NCBI RefSeq assembly: GCF_028618575.1
Contig: NZ_JAQITA010000008.1
Span: 39,945-103,944 of the forward strand
DNA from: Bartonella sp. ML70XJBT.G
Lineage (GTDB): Bacteria > Pseudomonadota > Alphaproteobacteria > Rhizobiales > Rhizobiaceae
DNA: 64,000 nt
Reading direction: 5' to 3'
A program made the position numbers and the translations under genes. Positions within the stretch are counted from its first letter, which is position 1; each line of letters starts with the position of its first letter. This document shows, piece after piece, positions 9,553-20,029 of the stretch. The notes beneath the pieces were generated by a model. The model was not told where the DNA came from and ran no database searches. It saw nothing but the letters and a program-made list of their open reading frames with translations.

Positions 9553-10806
9553 TTAAAGTTTCCAGCCAGTCTTTGCTTTGCGCTTGCTTAAAAGAGCAAC
9601 AATTTCAACATGTGGTGACCATAAAAATTGATCAATTGGTATGACTTGTTCTACCGTATACCCCCCTGCAACAAGGAGAGATAAATCACGAGCAAAGGTC
9701 ACAGGATTGCATGAAATAGCCACAACATGAGGGATTGTTGTCTTCGCTAATTCACCTACTTGTTCCCATGCACCAGCACGTGGAGGATCGAAAACAACAG
9801 CGTCAAAACACTCAAGTTCTTTTACAGAAAGTGGACGGCGGAAAAGATCGCGCCTTTCACAAGTTACTGTTTTTAAGCCGGACGCCAAACGTGCTGCCGA
9901 AGCTAAATTTGCTAATGCTGTCTCATTATTTTCTACCGCATGAACATTCATCTTTTTGGCCATAGGTAAGGTAAATGTTCCTATCCCTGAAAATAGATCA
10001 AGAGCATTCTTTGCTTTTTTAAAATGATTTAAAATAATATTGCCCATGATATTTTCTGCTTCAGAGGTTGCTTGAAGAAAACCACCAGCAGGAAATTCAA
10101 CACAGACATTTCCAAAGTAAACCAATGGTTTTTCTTGTTCAACCAAAACTTCTCCTTCAACGGATAAACGTGTAATTCCACATGATAGAGCTGTATAAAC
10201 CATTTTCTGACGAACTGACTCATGGCGTATAATACAACCGCTTAAAGCAACATCTAAACCATTTGTAATCTGTGTTATGGTAATATGGAATCGTTTAGCA
10301 TCGCTGCTTAGAAGAGTACAGAGCTTCCTGATATCGTCTAGCTTAGATATAATCTCTAAACAGCTTACTGGACATTCCTCAACAGCTACAATCTCATGAG
10401 AAAGATGACGATTAAAACCGATCCTATAACCTTGTGATGTCATAGAAGCTGTTAGGGTAATACGCCGCCGGCTATAAGGCTTACATTCGATTAGAGGCGA
10501 AACAACAACATCAAGTCCATATTCTTTTAATGCATCCACAACCAGTTGTCGCTTCCATATGTGATAAGCATCAGCATGCCAATGTTGAAGCGCACAGCCT
10601 CCACATTCTCCAAAATGCCGGCAAAGAGCATCAATACGCTCTGGTGATTTTTCTTTTAATGCTATGAGTGTCGCGTATTTGCCATGAACGGCGATTTCGA
10701 CAGACTCTTTTGGTAAAGTAAAAGGAACATAAACAAAGCCATTCAATGTTTTTGTAACACCATGACCATTCGCTGCCATATGATCAATTATGACATTGTT
10801 ATTCAC
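9553..10806 (-). CDS. 23S rRNA/tRNA (uracil-5-)-methyltransferase, RlmD/TrmA family
   Basis: The 417-residue product is a SAM-dependent RNA m5U methyltransferase. An N-terminal TRAM-like segment is followed by the 4Fe-4S cysteines C62, C68 and C71 (LCRHFGECGGC), with a fourth likely in VEECPVSC. The methyltransferase core has DLFSGIGTFTLP, the FDPPRAG motif and the catalytic cysteine in AISCNPVTFARD. Alphaproteobacterial members modify 23S rRNA, but the exact target (RlmC, RlmD or TrmA type) cannot be set from sequence alone. Its start overlaps the end of tlyA by 4 bp, so the two are co-translated with dxs upstream. Confidence 0.85.
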   Translation of the reverse strand: MNNNVIIDHMAANGHGVTKTLNGFVYVPFTLPKESVEIAVHGKYATLIALKEKSPERIDALCRHFGECGGCALQHWHADAYHIWKRQLVVDALKEYGLDVVVSPLIECKPYSRRRITLTASMTSQGYRIGFNRHLSHEIVAVEECPVSCLEIISKLDDIRKLCTLLSSDAKRFHITITQITNGLDVALSGCIIRHESVRQKMVYTALSCGITRLSVEGEVLVEQEKPLVYFGNVCVEFPAGGFLQATSEAENIMGNIILNHFKKAKNALDLFSGIGTFTLPMAKKMNVHAVENNETALANLASAARLASGLKTVTCERRDLFRRPLSVKELECFDAVVFDPPRAGAWEQVGELAKTTIPHVVAISCNPVTFARDLSLLVAGGYTVEQVIPIDQFLWSPHVEIVALLSKRKAKTGWKL

Positions 10807-11549
10807 TGTTGTTTTTCTCCGAATAACAAATATTCCAAATTACCATCACCCCCCGCAATAGGGGAGAGAAGCAAACCTTTTGCACTCCAGCCTTTTTGAG
10901 TATTAAGCCAATCAAAAAGTCTTTCAGCAGTTTTTTGAGCCATTGATGGATCTTTCAATACCCCGCCCTTCCCAAGATAATCACGTCCCACTTCAAATTG
11001 AGGTTTTACCAATAAAACGGCTTGTGCGCCTTTTGAGGCTAAAGACAAAGCACGAGGTAATGCAAGTGTGAGAGAAATAAAGCTAACATCTGCAACAATG
11101 AGATCAATTTTTCGTCCGTTCAAGTGCTCCTGTTTTAAATCTCTCACATTTAAGCCTTCTAATAAGGTTATCGCACTGTTGTTCGATAAACATGCATCCA
11201 ATTGATGATGACCAACATCAACAGCAATCACATGTGCGGCTCCACGTTCTAAGAGAACTTGTGTAAAACCACCTGTTGAAGCACCAATATCAAGGGCCGT
11301 GACCTTATTTGTGACAATTGGAAAAGCATCAAGTGCACTGATTAATTTTAATGCTGCACGTGAAACATAATTTTGTGCTGGATCACAAACGATAATTTCT
11401 GCATCATCGAAAATGATTTGTCCAGCTTTGACAATGATCTCACCATTAACCTTAACAGTTTGACGTACAATGGCATCACGTGCCCTTGAACGCGTTTTAA
11501 AAAAGTTTTTTTCAACTAAAAGAATATCAAGCCTTTTTCCGGCAGTCAT
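10803..11549 (-). CDS. tlyA: TlyA family rRNA methyltransferase / haemolysin A
   Basis: The product has an N-terminal S4 RNA-binding domain (RLDILLVEKNFFKTRSRARDAI) and a FtsJ-like methyltransferase core with ALDIGASTGGFTQVLLERGA and LIVADVSFISL. TlyA proteins 2'-O-methylate rRNA; the haemolysin name is historical. A longer frame reaches 11630, but the start at 11549 (MTAGKRLDI) matches the family N-terminus and lies 1 bp after the dxs stop, whereas the longer form would overlap dxs by 80 bp. The dxs-tlyA-methyltransferase order makes a tight operon. Confidence 0.9.
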   Translation of the reverse strand: MTAGKRLDILLVEKNFFKTRSRARDAIVRQTVKVNGEIIVKAGQIIFDDAEIIVCDPAQNYVSRAALKLISALDAFPIVTNKVTALDIGASTGGFTQVLLERGAAHVIAVDVGHHQLDACLSNNSAITLLEGLNVRDLKQEHLNGRKIDLIVADVSFISLTLALPRALSLASKGAQAVLLVKPQFEVGRDYLGKGGVLKDPSMAQKTAERLFDWLNTQKGWSAKGLLLSPIAGGDGNLEYLLFGEKQQ

Positions 11550-11550
11550 C

Positions 11551-13473
11551 TCATACTCGAATTTTCTGTACTGTCCGAATTTTGCGTCCCAAAGCAGCAA
11601 AAACCGTGTTGATGGTACCAACTGCATCAAGCCCTATACGCGAAAGAACTTTCTCAGGTGAACCGTGATTTAAATATTCATCAGGAAGTTTTAATGTACG
11701 AACTTTCAAACCGTGTTCTAAGAGCCCTTCTTGCGCTAAAAATTGTAATAAATGCGCTCCAAATCCACCCATCGCACCCTCTTCAATTGTCACTAAGACT
11801 TCATGCTCACGAGCCAAACAGCGCATCAAATCCTTATCCAAGGGTTTCGCAAACCGCGCATCTGCTACCGTTGTAGATAATCCCTCAGCGGACAACATAT
11901 CAGCAGCGACCAATACTTCTGACATCCGCGTTCCAAAACAAATCAAGGCTATCCTGTTTCCTTCACGCAGAACACGCCCTTTTCCGATCTCTAATATTGC
12001 ACCGCGCTGTGGTAAATCCATACCAACACCTTCACCACGCGGATAACGAAAAGAAATAGGACCCTGATCGTAAGCCGCAGCAGTACGCACCATATGCATC
12101 AATTCCACTTCATCAGAAGGCGCCATAACAACAAATTCAGGAAGAGTGGCCAAAAATACAATATCAAAACTACCAGCGTGTGTTGCACCATCTGCCCCTA
12201 CAAAGCCTGCTCGATCAATGGCAAAACGCACCGGTAATTTTTGAATCGATACATCATGGATAATCTGATCGTAAGCGCGCTGTAAAAAAGTGGAATAAAT
12301 CGCAACAAAAGGTTTATATCCTTCACAAGCAATGCCCGCAGCAAAAGTTACGGCATGCTGCTCAGCAATACCAACATCAAACATTCTTTTAGGAAATTTT
12401 TCAGCAAAAGCATCAAGACCTGTCCCCGCTGGCATTGCTGCGGTTATACCCACGATCTTATCATCATGTGTAGCTTCTTCTATTAAAGCCTTAGAAAATA
12501 CTTTCGTATAGGAAAGAGCATTGCTTGGCGGTTTAACCTGTTTACCTGTTATAATATCAAAACGGTTAACACCATGATATTTATCAGATGACGCTTCAGC
12601 AGGAGGATATCCCTTACCCTTATGTGTCACAACATGCAACAATACAGGACCATGAGGATATTGGCGAACATTTTTTAAAACAGGCAATAAATGCTTTAAA
12701 TTATGGCCATCTATTGGTCCAACATAATAAAAACCAAGCTCTTCAAATAAGGTTCCTCCAACCAAAAAGCCACGTGCAAACTCCTCTGAAAGACGCGCTT
12801 TATCTAAAAAGAACTTAGGCAATTTTTCACCTAGTATTTTTATCCGTTCGCGCAAACTACGGTAAGCGGGACGGGAAACCAACTTAGCAAGATGCGCACT
12901 CATAGCACCCGTAGGCGGTGCAATAGACATATCATTATCATTCAAAATAACAATCAAACGCGCATCTAAAGCACCTGCATTATTCATCGCCTCATAAGCC
13001 ATACCAGCAGACATAGCACCATCACCAATAACAGCAATGACGTTCCGCCTTTCTTCTGCTTTCAAAGCACTTGCGACTGCCATACCAAGGCCAGCTGAAA
13101 TAGAAGTAGAAGAATGCCCTGCACCAAATGGATCATACACACTTTCTGAACGCTTGGTAAAACCTGATAATCCACCTTCTTGACGCAATGTGCGAATTTT
13201 CTCTCTACGCCCTGTTAAAATTTTATGCGGGTAGGCTTGATGACCAACATCCCAAATAATTCTATCCTCAGGCGTATTAAAAACATAATGTAATGCAACA
13301 GTAAGCTCAACAACACCAAGTCCCGCACCAAGATGTCCACCAGTCACAGAAACCGCATCAATTGTTTCCCTCCGCAACTCATCAGCTAACCCTACCAAAT
13401 CAGACTCAGGCAACGCCCGCAAATCATGTGGTAAACAAATACGGTCAAGTAATGGCGTCAATACTCGAGACAA
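11551..13473 (-). CDS. dxs: 1-deoxy-D-xylulose-5-phosphate synthase
   Basis: DXS condenses pyruvate and glyceraldehyde-3-phosphate in the first step of the MEP pathway. The 640-residue length is normal. The thiamine diphosphate motif [18 protein letters not shown] starts near residue 150, the substrate/TPP histidine region [14 protein letters not shown] is near residue 75, and the transketolase pyrimidine domain has [15 protein letters not shown] near residue 365. It is the first gene of an operon with tlyA and the RNA methyltransferase. A 244 bp AT-rich gap separates it from xseB upstream, where its promoter should lie. Confidence 0.97.
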   Translation of the reverse strand: MSRVLTPLLDRICLPHDLRALPESDLVGLADELRRETIDAVSVTGGHLGAGLGVVELTVALHYVFNTPEDRIIWDVGHQAYPHKILTGRREKIRTLRQEGGLSGFTKRSESVYDPFGAGHSSTSISAGLGMAVASALKAEERRNVIAVIGDGAMSAGMAYEAMNNAGALDARLIVILNDNDMSIAPPTGAMSAHLAKLVSRPAYRSLRERIKILGEKLPKFFLDKARLSEEFARGFLVGGTLFEELGFYYVGPIDGHNLKHLLPVLKNVRQYPHGPVLLHVVTHKGKGYPPAEASSDKYHGVNRFDIITGKQVKPPSNALSYTKVFSKALIEEATHDDKIVGITAAMPAGTGLDAFAEKFPKRMFDVGIAEQHAVTFAAGIACEGYKPFVAIYSTFLQRAYDQIIHDVSIQKLPVRFAIDRAGFVGADGATHAGSFDIVFLATLPEFVVMAPSDEVELMHMVRTAAAYDQGPISFRYPRGEGVGMDLPQRGAILEIGKGRVLREGNRIALICFGTRMSEVLVAADMLSAEGLSTTVADARFAKPLDKDLMRCLAREHEVLVTIEEGAMGGFGAHLLQFLAQEGLLEHGLKVRTLKLPDEYLNHGSPEKVLSRIGLDAVGTINTVFAALGRKIRTVQKIRV

Positions 13474-13717
13474 AAAAAACTCCTTAATATTCTCTTAATA
13501 TTATCTCATAAAAAGAGTGTCATGGTAAGAGTATACCGTTTCTCTTTTTCTATTCGTAATTTTACATATTTTTACGAGAAAACATGCTCTATTGGTGATG
13601 ATTGATGATTTTTCTTATTTATTCACTTCTTTCATAAAAAAAACCGATAAAATACGCTCTCTTAAACTTCATTACTGCATCTCTTACCCTGTAATAAATA
13701 TTCCCTAAATGACCCAA

Positions 13718-13972
13718 TTATTCAGGATCAAGGGGTTCTACGCCCTCTGGAATACCTCCCTCGGAAAGCTGAATTTTTTCAACTTTAGCTTCAGCGACTT
13801 TTAAGAGCTTCTCGCAATGTTTTTTAAGAGCTTCACCACGCTCATAAATATCAATTGATTGTTCTAAAGGAACGTCACCACGTTCTAAATTCTCGACAAT
13901 CACTTCAAGTTGCTTAAGTGCTTCTTCAAAACTTAACGCTGTAATATCCCCCTTTTTTATCTCTTGTTTCAT
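13718..13972 (-). CDS. xseB: Exodeoxyribonuclease VII small subunit
   Basis: The 84-residue product matches Xse[28 protein letters not shown] folds as a helical hairpin that binds the XseA large subunit, followed by [15 protein letters not shown] and a short acidic tail. The complex degrades single-stranded DNA. A longer frame to 14014 exists, but the ATG at 13972 (MKQEIKKG) fits the family and lies 7 bp after the ribB stop; the longer form would overlap ribB. Last gene of the aroC-ribB-xseB cluster. Confidence 0.92.
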   Translation of the reverse strand: MKQEIKKGDITALSFEEALKQLEVIVENLERGDVPLEQSIDIYERGEALKKHCEKLLKVAEAKVEKIQLSEGGIPEGVEPLDPE

Positions 13973-13979
13973 GTAATCC

Positions 13980-15089
13980 TCACAAGATATCTGTTCTGGA
14001 TATACGAATTCCAAAACCTTCCAAACCTACATAATGATGCTCTTTAGATGCATAAAGAATAACAGAACTCATCCCTAAATATTTTAGAATTTGTGATCCT
14101 AAACCAATCCTGCGCCATTCTTCTTCGCGTTCAATCGCTTGCACATGTTTTTCCAACCCCTTGATTGCTCGTTCCTGACTGCTAACAGCTGATTGTACAC
14201 CAACAGATCCTTCACGCAAATAAACAAATACACCACACTTTTCTTTTTGCATCATGCGCTGCATGATAACTGTAATATCTGAAGATTGACCAAAAACATC
14301 TTTCAAAATATTTTCACGATGCAAATAGACCGGAATATCCTCACCGTTACGGATATCCCCAAAAATAATTGCAATATGTTGAACGGATTCCCAAGGAAGT
14401 TTATAGCTTTGAACGACAGCTGGGCCTGCTGATGTTTCAATAGACATTTCTCCAACATGCTGAATCAATATTTCCTTACGTTGGCGATAAGCAATCAAAT
14501 CTGCAACTGTTATGATATGGAATTGATTGGCTTGTGCAAATCTTGTAATTTCATCTCCATGTTTCACGCTACCATCATCATTGACCAATTCACTAATAAC
14601 ACCAACGGGCGGTAAACCAACTAATTTACATAAATCAACAGCTGCTTCTGTGTGGCCTGAACGCATGAGAACGCCCCCTTGATGCGCAATCAAAGGAAAA
14701 ATATGCCCAGGACGAACAAAATCGTCTGCGCCAGCATTTGCATTCGCAAGATTACGCACTGCTAATGTACGATCGTGTGCTGAAATTCCTGTTGTTATGC
14801 CATGTTTAAAATCAACAGTAACGGTAAATTGGGTACGATGCGCCGAATCATTATCCGATACCATAGGAACAAGATTAAACCTTTGTGCTTCTTCTTTTGG
14901 CATGGGAGCACAAACAATACCTGTTGTATGGCGAATGATAAACGCCATCTTTTCTTCTGTACAATGGGCAGCAGCAAGCGTTAAATCACCTTCATTTTCA
15001 CGGTCATCATCATCGGTAACCACGACAATTTCACCACGCTCAAAAGCTTGAAGTGCTGAAACAATATTTTTTTCGTCATACGCCATCAT
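13980..15089 (-). CDS. ribB: 3,4-dihydroxy-2-butanone 4-phosphate synthase with degenerate GTP cyclohydrolase II domain
   Basis: The 369-residue product is built like RibBA. Residues 1-205 form an intact DHBP synthase: [10 protein letters not shown] near residue 27, [14 protein letters not shown] and [18 protein letters not shown] carry the acidic and histidine residues for making the four-carbon riboflavin precursor. Residues 210-369 follow the GTP cyclohydrolase II layout, but the three zinc-binding cysteines (CxxGDxF ... CxC) are absent; only one cysteine (KEKCGVF) remains, and the catalytic arginine loop is not recognisable. The second domain is therefore probably structural, and GTP cyclohydrolase activity must come from another gene. 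The gene abuts aroC directly. Confidence 0.9.
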   Translation of the reverse strand: MMAYDEKNIVSALQAFERGEIVVVTDDDDRENEGDLTLAAAHCTEEKMAFIIRHTTGIVCAPMPKEEAQRFNLVPMVSDNDSAHRTQFTVTVDFKHGITTGISAHDRTLAVRNLANANAGADDFVRPGHIFPLIAHQGGVLMRSGHTEAAVDLCKLVGLPPVGVISELVNDDGSVKHGDEITRFAQANQFHIITVADLIAYRQRKEILIQHVGEMSIETSAGPAVVQSYKLPWESVQHIAIIFGDIRNGEDIPVYLHRENILKDVFGQSSDITVIMQRMMQKEKCGVFVYLREGSVGVQSAVSSQERAIKGLEKHVQAIEREEEWRRIGLGSQILKYLGMSSVILYASKEHHYVGLEGFGIRISRTDIL

Positions 15090-16190
15090 TCACCTTCCCA
15101 ATAACCCAACCTGACCGCGATGTCTTAGATAATGATCAGCAATAGCACAAGCGATCATCGCTTCACCAACAGGAACAGCACGAATTCCAACACAGGGATC
15201 ATGGCGTCCCTTCGTTACAACGTTTATTTCATTACCATCAACATCAATCGAACGACGAGGAGTTAAAATTGAAGGAGTAGGTTTCACAGCAAAACGGGCG
15301 ACAATTGGCTGTCCACTCGATATTCCACCTAAAATACCACCTGCGTGATTGGATAAAAAAAATGGTTTTCCATCACTTCCCATCCGCATCTCATCTGCAT
15401 TTTCCTCTCCCCTCAGGCAAGCTGCTGCAAAACCATCACCGATTTCCACACCCTTCACTGCATTAATCGACATGAGGAATGATGCGATATCCTGATCAAG
15501 TTTTGCATAAATAGGTGCTCCTAAACCTGCCGGAACATTCTCTGCAACAATCTCAATAATAGCACCAACAGATGAACCATCTTTGCGTACTTTATGGATA
15601 TAATCACTAAAAACCTGTACCATCTCTGCGTCAGGCGTAAAGAAAGGATTGTTATCAACCTCTGACCAGTTCCAATGATCACGATTAATCATGTGGGGAC
15701 CAATTGCTATCACAGCGCCCCGTATAAGCAAATCAGGAACAATTTTACGAGCAATAGCACCTGCCGCAACACGTGCTGCTGTTTCACGCGCTGACGCGCG
15801 TCCACCACCGCGAAAATCACGAACGCCATATTTAATATCATAGGTATAATCTGCATGACTAGGACGATACTGATGAGCAATGGAACCATAGTCTTGAGAA
15901 CGTTGATCTGTATTTCGAATCAATAAAGAAATCGGTGTTCCCGTTGAGATCAATGTGGTTCCATCGTCTTGGGTCATAACCCCTGAAAGTATCTCTACTT
16001 GATCCAACTCTTTACGCTGTGTTGTATATCGAGATTGTCCGGGTCTGCGTTTATCAAGATAGGATTGAATGTCTGAAAGGGTAAAAACAATTCCTGGAGG
16101 ACAACCATCAATGATACAACCAAGAGCAGCTCCATGGCTTTCACCCCATGTTGTTACACGAAACAAATGACCAAATGTATTATGCGACAT
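15090..16190 (-). CDS. aroC: Chorismate synthase
   Basis: AroC makes chorismate from EPSP using reduced FMN, the last common step of aromatic amino acid synthesis. The 366-residue product has the three family signatures: [18 protein letters not shown] near residue 18, the [25 protein letters not shown] block near residue 112 (given in part: [15 protein letters not shown]) and [13 protein letters not shown] [15 protein letters not shown] near residue 325. Its stop codon immediately follows the ribB start region, so the two are translationally coupled. It is followed upstream by a 149 bp gap to fabI. Confidence 0.95.
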   Translation of the reverse strand: MSHNTFGHLFRVTTWGESHGAALGCIIDGCPPGIVFTLSDIQSYLDKRRPGQSRYTTQRKELDQVEILSGVMTQDDGTTLISTGTPISLLIRNTDQRSQDYGSIAHQYRPSHADYTYDIKYGVRDFRGGGRASARETAARVAAGAIARKIVPDLLIRGAVIAIGPHMINRDHWNWSEVDNNPFFTPDAEMVQVFSDYIHKVRKDGSSVGAIIEIVAENVPAGLGAPIYAKLDQDIASFLMSINAVKGVEIGDGFAAACLRGEENADEMRMGSDGKPFFLSNHAGGILGGISSGQPIVARFAVKPTPSILTPRRSIDVDGNEINVVTKGRHDPCVGIRAVPVGEAMIACAIADHYLRHRGQVGLLGR

Positions 16191-16339
16191 GCAAAAATGA
16201 CCCGTTTCTCTGTCAAAATATAGGCAACTACAATCTATGTTGAGGTGTATACAAACAGCTTTTTATTCCAAAAAGACTATGAGCCATTTTAATTTTTTTC
16301 ATACTACCATTCTCAAAGAATAACCTTGTAAACAAAACT

Positions 16340-17158
16340 TCACTCTTTAACGACAGAAATATCTGGTGCATCAACAGCTTTCATACCTATAACATTATAA
16401 CCTGAATCCACATGATGCACTTCACCCGTAACAGAACGAGACAAATCTGAAAGAAAGTAAAGAGCAGAATCACCTACTTCTTCAATTGTTACCGTCCGAC
16501 GCAAAGGAGCATTATATTCATTCCATTTTAAAATATAACGGAAATCACCAATGCCAGAAGCAGCTAAGGTTTTGATCGGTCCAGCAGATATAGCATTAAC
16601 ACGAATATTTTGGGGGCCTAAATCTACTGCCAAATATTTTACGCTCGTTTCAAGAGCTGCTTTTGCAATTCCCATCACATTATAATTGGGAACAACCTTT
16701 TCTGCACCATAATAGCTCAATGTTAAAATTGAACCACCATCTGACATTAATTTCTCTGCACGCTTTGCCAGCGCCGTTAAAGAATAAACAGAAATATTCA
16801 TGGTCATCATAAAATTCGATTCGCTGATATCAATATAACGACCGCTTAATTCATCCTTATCAGAAAAACCAATCGCGTGAACTAAAAAATCGAGCTTGCC
16901 CCATTTCTTCTCTATTTCTCTAAAAACCGCATCAATAGATGCACTATCAGAGACATCACAATGACCGCAAACAAACCCTTTTACTTCCTCAGATAAAGGC
17001 TCAACACGCTTTTTCATTGCTTCACCCTGATAGGTAAAAGCGAGCTCTGCCCCTGCATGACTCGCCGCTTTAGCTATCCCCCAAGCGATAGAGCGATTAT
17101 TGGCCAATCCCAAAATTAAACCACGCTTGCCGCACAATAAACCATTACCCTTAGCCAT
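16340..17158 (-). CDS. fabI: Enoyl-[acyl-carrier-protein] reductase (NADH) FabI
   Basis: The 272-residue short-chain dehydrogenase reduces trans-2-enoyl-ACP in fatty-acid elongation. The nucleotide-binding region GLILGLANNRSIAWGIAKA and the FabI-specific catalytic Tyr-x6-Lys in YNVMGIAK, preceded by LTLSYYGAEKV, are present, as is the substrate loop AGPIKTLAASGI. The ATG at 17158 (MAKGNG) is chosen over an upstream GTG at 17164. The gene is monocistronic by spacing: 116 bp to the J-domain gene and 149 bp to aroC. Confidence 0.95.
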   Translation of the reverse strand: MAKGNGLLCGKRGLILGLANNRSIAWGIAKAASHAGAELAFTYQGEAMKKRVEPLSEEVKGFVCGHCDVSDSASIDAVFREIEKKWGKLDFLVHAIGFSDKDELSGRYIDISESNFMMTMNISVYSLTALAKRAEKLMSDGGSILTLSYYGAEKVVPNYNVMGIAKAALETSVKYLAVDLGPQNIRVNAISAGPIKTLAASGIGDFRYILKWNEYNAPLRRTVTIEEVGDSALYFLSDLSRSVTGEVHHVDSGYNVIGMKAVDAPDISVVKE

Positions 17159-17280
17159 TAGCACTGCCCCATTGTTACTTAAAATGAATATTATTTATCT
17201 GCCTATGGCATAGGTCAACTTTTTCTTCAAGCAATTGCTTTAAAATCAAACAAAAACTATGCTTTTCTATCACTTAAATG

Positions 17281-18183
17281 TTAACTTTTTTGCATTTGGA
17301 AAAATTGTTTTAATCCAGCATCTCCACCTTCCGGCAACATAATACGAACATGTATATAAAGATCATCTCTTGTACCGTTTTTTAAACGAAGCCCTTTTCC
17401 TTTCAACCGCAAAATACGATCAGAACTTGACCACGCGGGAATCGTTAAAACCACACGCCCTTCTAAAGTCTCAACTTCTTCTTTTGCTCCCAGAACAGCA
17501 TGTTTTAGGGAAACTGGTAAATCAAGATGGAGAGCCCTTCCTTCAACGCGAAAACGAGGATGTTTTTGAATGTGAATGGTTATCAGCGCATCTCCTGCTT
17601 GCCCATAAAGCACCTCTTCTCCTTGACCCTTTAAACGAATGGTTTGACCATCTTCAACATAGTCTGGAAGTTTAATTTTTAATCTTTTTCCATTAGGAAA
17701 AACGGCTTCAACCTTTTCTGCACCAACCATTTGCTCCAATGTGACAGAAAGATTGGCACGAACATGCGCCCCTTGTTGCGGTTGATTATATCGTGCAGAA
17801 TTTGAAAAACCTTCTCTTCTGCCAAACAGATCACGAAAAATATCACTCGCATCAAATCCTGTGCCTCCTGAGGAAGTAAAATCAAAACCTTGTGCTCCTC
17901 TTGAAAAAGGATTATGATTATTGTTAAAATTTTCACCAGCACCATAGGTTTGATAAAGTGGTTTTCCCTCCATATCAATTTCACCGCGGTCAAATTGTGC
18001 CCTTTTGTCTTTATCACCTATAATTTCATAAGCTTGATTAATTTCAGAAAACTTCTCTTTAGCCTTTGCATCATCCATATTGTGGTCTGGATGATATTTC
18101 TTGGCCAATTTTCTAAATGCTGATTTAATTTCTTGCGGTTTTGCGGTACGTGCCACACCCAGAATTGTGTAGGGATCACGCAT
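17281..18183 (-). CDS. DnaJ-class molecular chaperone without zinc finger (CbpA-like)
   Basis: The 300-residue product starts with a J domain with the HPD motif at residues 31-33, then a Gly/Phe-rich linker (about 75-130, with [18 protein letters not shown]) and the C-terminal substrate-binding domains from about residue 140 ([16 protein letters not shown], then [25 protein letters not shown] in two strands). The CxxCxGxG zinc repeats of DnaJ are missing, as in CbpA-type co-chaperones that stimulate DnaK. It is divergent from pdxH with a 319 bp gap. Confidence 0.9.
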   Translation of the reverse strand: MRDPYTILGVARTAKPQEIKSAFRKLAKKYHPDHNMDDAKAKEKFSEINQAYEIIGDKDKRAQFDRGEIDMEGKPLYQTYGAGENFNNNHNPFSRGAQGFDFTSSGGTGFDASDIFRDLFGRREGFSNSARYNQPQQGAHVRANLSVTLEQMVGAEKVEAVFPNGKRLKIKLPDYVEDGQTIRLKGQGEEVLYGQAGDALITIHIQKHPRFRVEGRALHLDLPVSLKHAVLGAKEEVETLEGRVVLTIPAWSSSDRILRLKGKGLRLKNGTRDDLYIHVRIMLPEGGDAGLKQFFQMQKS

Positions 18184-18502
18184 ATTGCCCTCTTTTCAAT
18201 TTTTCCGTATTCAAAATGTCAACTGATAGGTTGTTCAATATTCCTCATAGCTCATCAATCTTTTCTCAGAATGATTTCTCTCTGCCTTTATATGTCTATA
18301 AAGAAACCAAAATACCAGATAAAAGAGATATTTTATTTAATATAGCTCACTGTATTCTATACTAAAGAAAAAAATGATTTAAATACCATAATAATACATG
18401 ACGGCATTGGCTTTTCAAAATAAGAAAAAACAGCGCTTTATTTTTTTATGATAAAGCAAATTAAAGAGTTCTCACTCATCCTCACGGATATTCGGAGATA
18501 TT
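18184..18502. other. Divergent intergenic region dnaJ-like / pdxH
   Basis: The 319 bp gap holds no supported gene. Short frames here are AT-rich with no family similarity. It must contain the promoters of both neighbours; a GGAG ribosome site (about 18493) for pdxH is the only element I can place with confidence. Confidence 0.5.
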
Positions 18503-19126
18503 ATGAGCAATAAAGTACAAACAGATGACGATTTTATACAAATGCAACAACCTTTTGCACTTTTTGCAAAGTGGCTTAAAGAGGCAACCGTGAACGAAAT
18601 CAATGATCCTAATGCGATGGCTTTAGCAACGGTTGATGAAACGGGGGCACCTAATGTTCGTATGGTACTTCTCAAAGATTATAGTCCCCAAGGATTTGTT
18701 TTCTATACCAACTATGAAAGCCAAAAGGGGAAAGAAATTTTAAAATCAATGAAAGCATCTTTAAATTTTCATTGGAAGTCACTGCGCCGTCAGGTCAGAG
18801 TTCGCGGCATTGTTGAAAAAGTTAGTGTTCAAGAAGCAGATGCATATTTTCAATCGCGGCCCCGTAGTAGTCGAATTGGTGCATGGGCTTCCAAACAATC
18901 TCGGCCATTAGAAGACCGTTTTGTCCTCGAAAAAGCAATTGCCCAATATACAACACGTTATGCACTCGGAAATATCCCGCGCCCACCTTATTGGTCTGGA
19001 TTTCGTGTTAAACCCCTTTCTATCGAATTCTGGCGTGATCGCCCGTTTCGTTTACATGACCGCCTGCTCTTTACACGCGATTCTGTTGAACAGGATAATT
19101 GGCAAAGGCAAAAACTTTATCCCTAA
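18503..19126 (+). CDS. pdxH: Pyridoxamine 5'-phosphate oxidase
   Basis: PdxH oxidises pyridoxamine or pyridoxine phosphate to pyridoxal phosphate with FMN. The 207-residue product has the typical blocks: [22 protein letters not shown] near residue 40 (FMN binding), [42 protein letters not shown] and the C-terminal signature [17 protein letters not shown] site precedes the ATG. The gene stands alone and ends 14 bp before a long perfect hairpin. Confidence 0.96.
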   Translation: MSNKVQTDDDFIQMQQPFALFAKWLKEATVNEINDPNAMALATVDETGAPNVRMVLLKDYSPQGFVFYTNYESQKGKEILKSMKASLNFHWKSLRRQVRVRGIVEKVSVQEADAYFQSRPRSSRIGAWASKQSRPLEDRFVLEKAIAQYTTRYALGNIPRPPYWSGFRVKPLSIEFWRDRPFRLHDRLLFTRDSVEQDNWQRQKLYP

Positions 19127-19140
19127 TTTTCCAAATTCGC

Positions 19141-19171
19141 ATAGTTATGAGGATTTTGTCCTCATAACTAT
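19141..19171 (+). terminator. 13-bp perfect hairpin downstream of pdxH
   Basis: ATAGTTATGAGGA at 19141-19153 pairs perfectly with TCCTCATAACTAT at 19159-19171 around a 5-base loop. It lies just after the pdxH stop. There is no T-run on either side, so it may be an mRNA 3' stabiliser or a Rho-assisted end rather than a classical intrinsic terminator. Confidence 0.55.
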
Positions 19172-19547
19172 AAAGCTCCCATTTGCAAAATTGAAAATGA
19201 AAGCATTAATTTGAATTGGAAGATAATATCTTCTATGGAAAAATTTGTTTGATAACAATTATTTGCTTACTGTATAACTTGAAAAAAGTTCCCGTGATCA
19301 AGATTAATTTAAAAGAAAAGGCTGTATTCAGCGAACCTTAAATGAGATCATCTGTCAGATTCAAACGGAGCATAGAAAAATGATCTTGTATCTTTCGACT
19401 CCAATGACATAAGCGGTCATGCATAATTTAATTTAAGATGAAAAAAATTAATTCGAATATTCCCACTTAAATCTGTTTTCAGTTTATCCTAGATAACAAG
19501 AAATTTAAAAACCAATGAAATCATTGCTTCACATTTTTGGTTCTCTC

Positions 19548-19796
19548 TTTTTTGAATGGGGACATACCCCTTATTAAAACAGAACGCCATTTTGTTGGGC
19601 ATTCACGTGCTTTTTACAAAAAATATTTCTCAATGCACTCAAGTCTCTTGTACGACAGTGCCCATGAATGTAACGTAAAAAAACATTATGCCATACTCTC
19701 TTTACGCTTGCACAAGGACATGCCGGCAATATCATATCATTTACCATCCCCAATTTTATGACAGCTCTTATATTGGAGAGTATTCAGAGAAAGCAC
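19548..19796 (-). pseudogene. Tyrosine integrase 5' remnant, copy B
   Basis: On the minus strand the frame from a GTG at 19796 gives a decayed integrase N-terminus: RAVIKLG, then VNDM, then a scrambled segment, FLRYIHGHCRTRDLSALRN, and QNGVLF followed by stops. It aligns with RAVATLG, YNDG, YCYSIHGCRREMALCTLRD and EWRSVL of copy D at 49 kb. Short indels and stops make it non-coding. The plus-strand frame across the same bases is only its antisense. It is the only recognisable content of the 19.2-20.0 kb gap. Confidence 0.75.
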
Positions 19797-19922
19797 TTTT
19801 ACTTCTCTCTTTAATTGTTTTTACCTACACATGAACTAGGTTTATAAACATGCAAGAAAATCATTTTCATTGATTTCATGTGAAAAGATTTAAGATAAGA
19901 GAAACTGATTGTCTTTGAAGTT

Positions 19923-19965
19923 GTTATTCAATATGAATGACAATGTGTCAGCATGATAAAGCAAT
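19923..19965 (-). repeat. Leader motif of dispersed integrase element, copy B
   Basis: Read on the minus strand the motif begins TTGCTTTATCATG and ends CATTCATATTGAATAAC. The palindromic ATTCATATTGAAT part is nearly identical to the copies at 49.5 and 63.8 kb. The first base lies 168 bp from the start codon position of integrase remnant B. Confidence 0.65.
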
Positions 19966-20029
19966 ATCTTATCACACATATTCATGGTAGCATTACATAA
20001 CAGATGGTTTTATTTTTAGCTTCGTATTC

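Noticed and set aside
19537..19761. 74-codon plus-strand frame
   Set aside because: It is the antisense of integrase remnant B.
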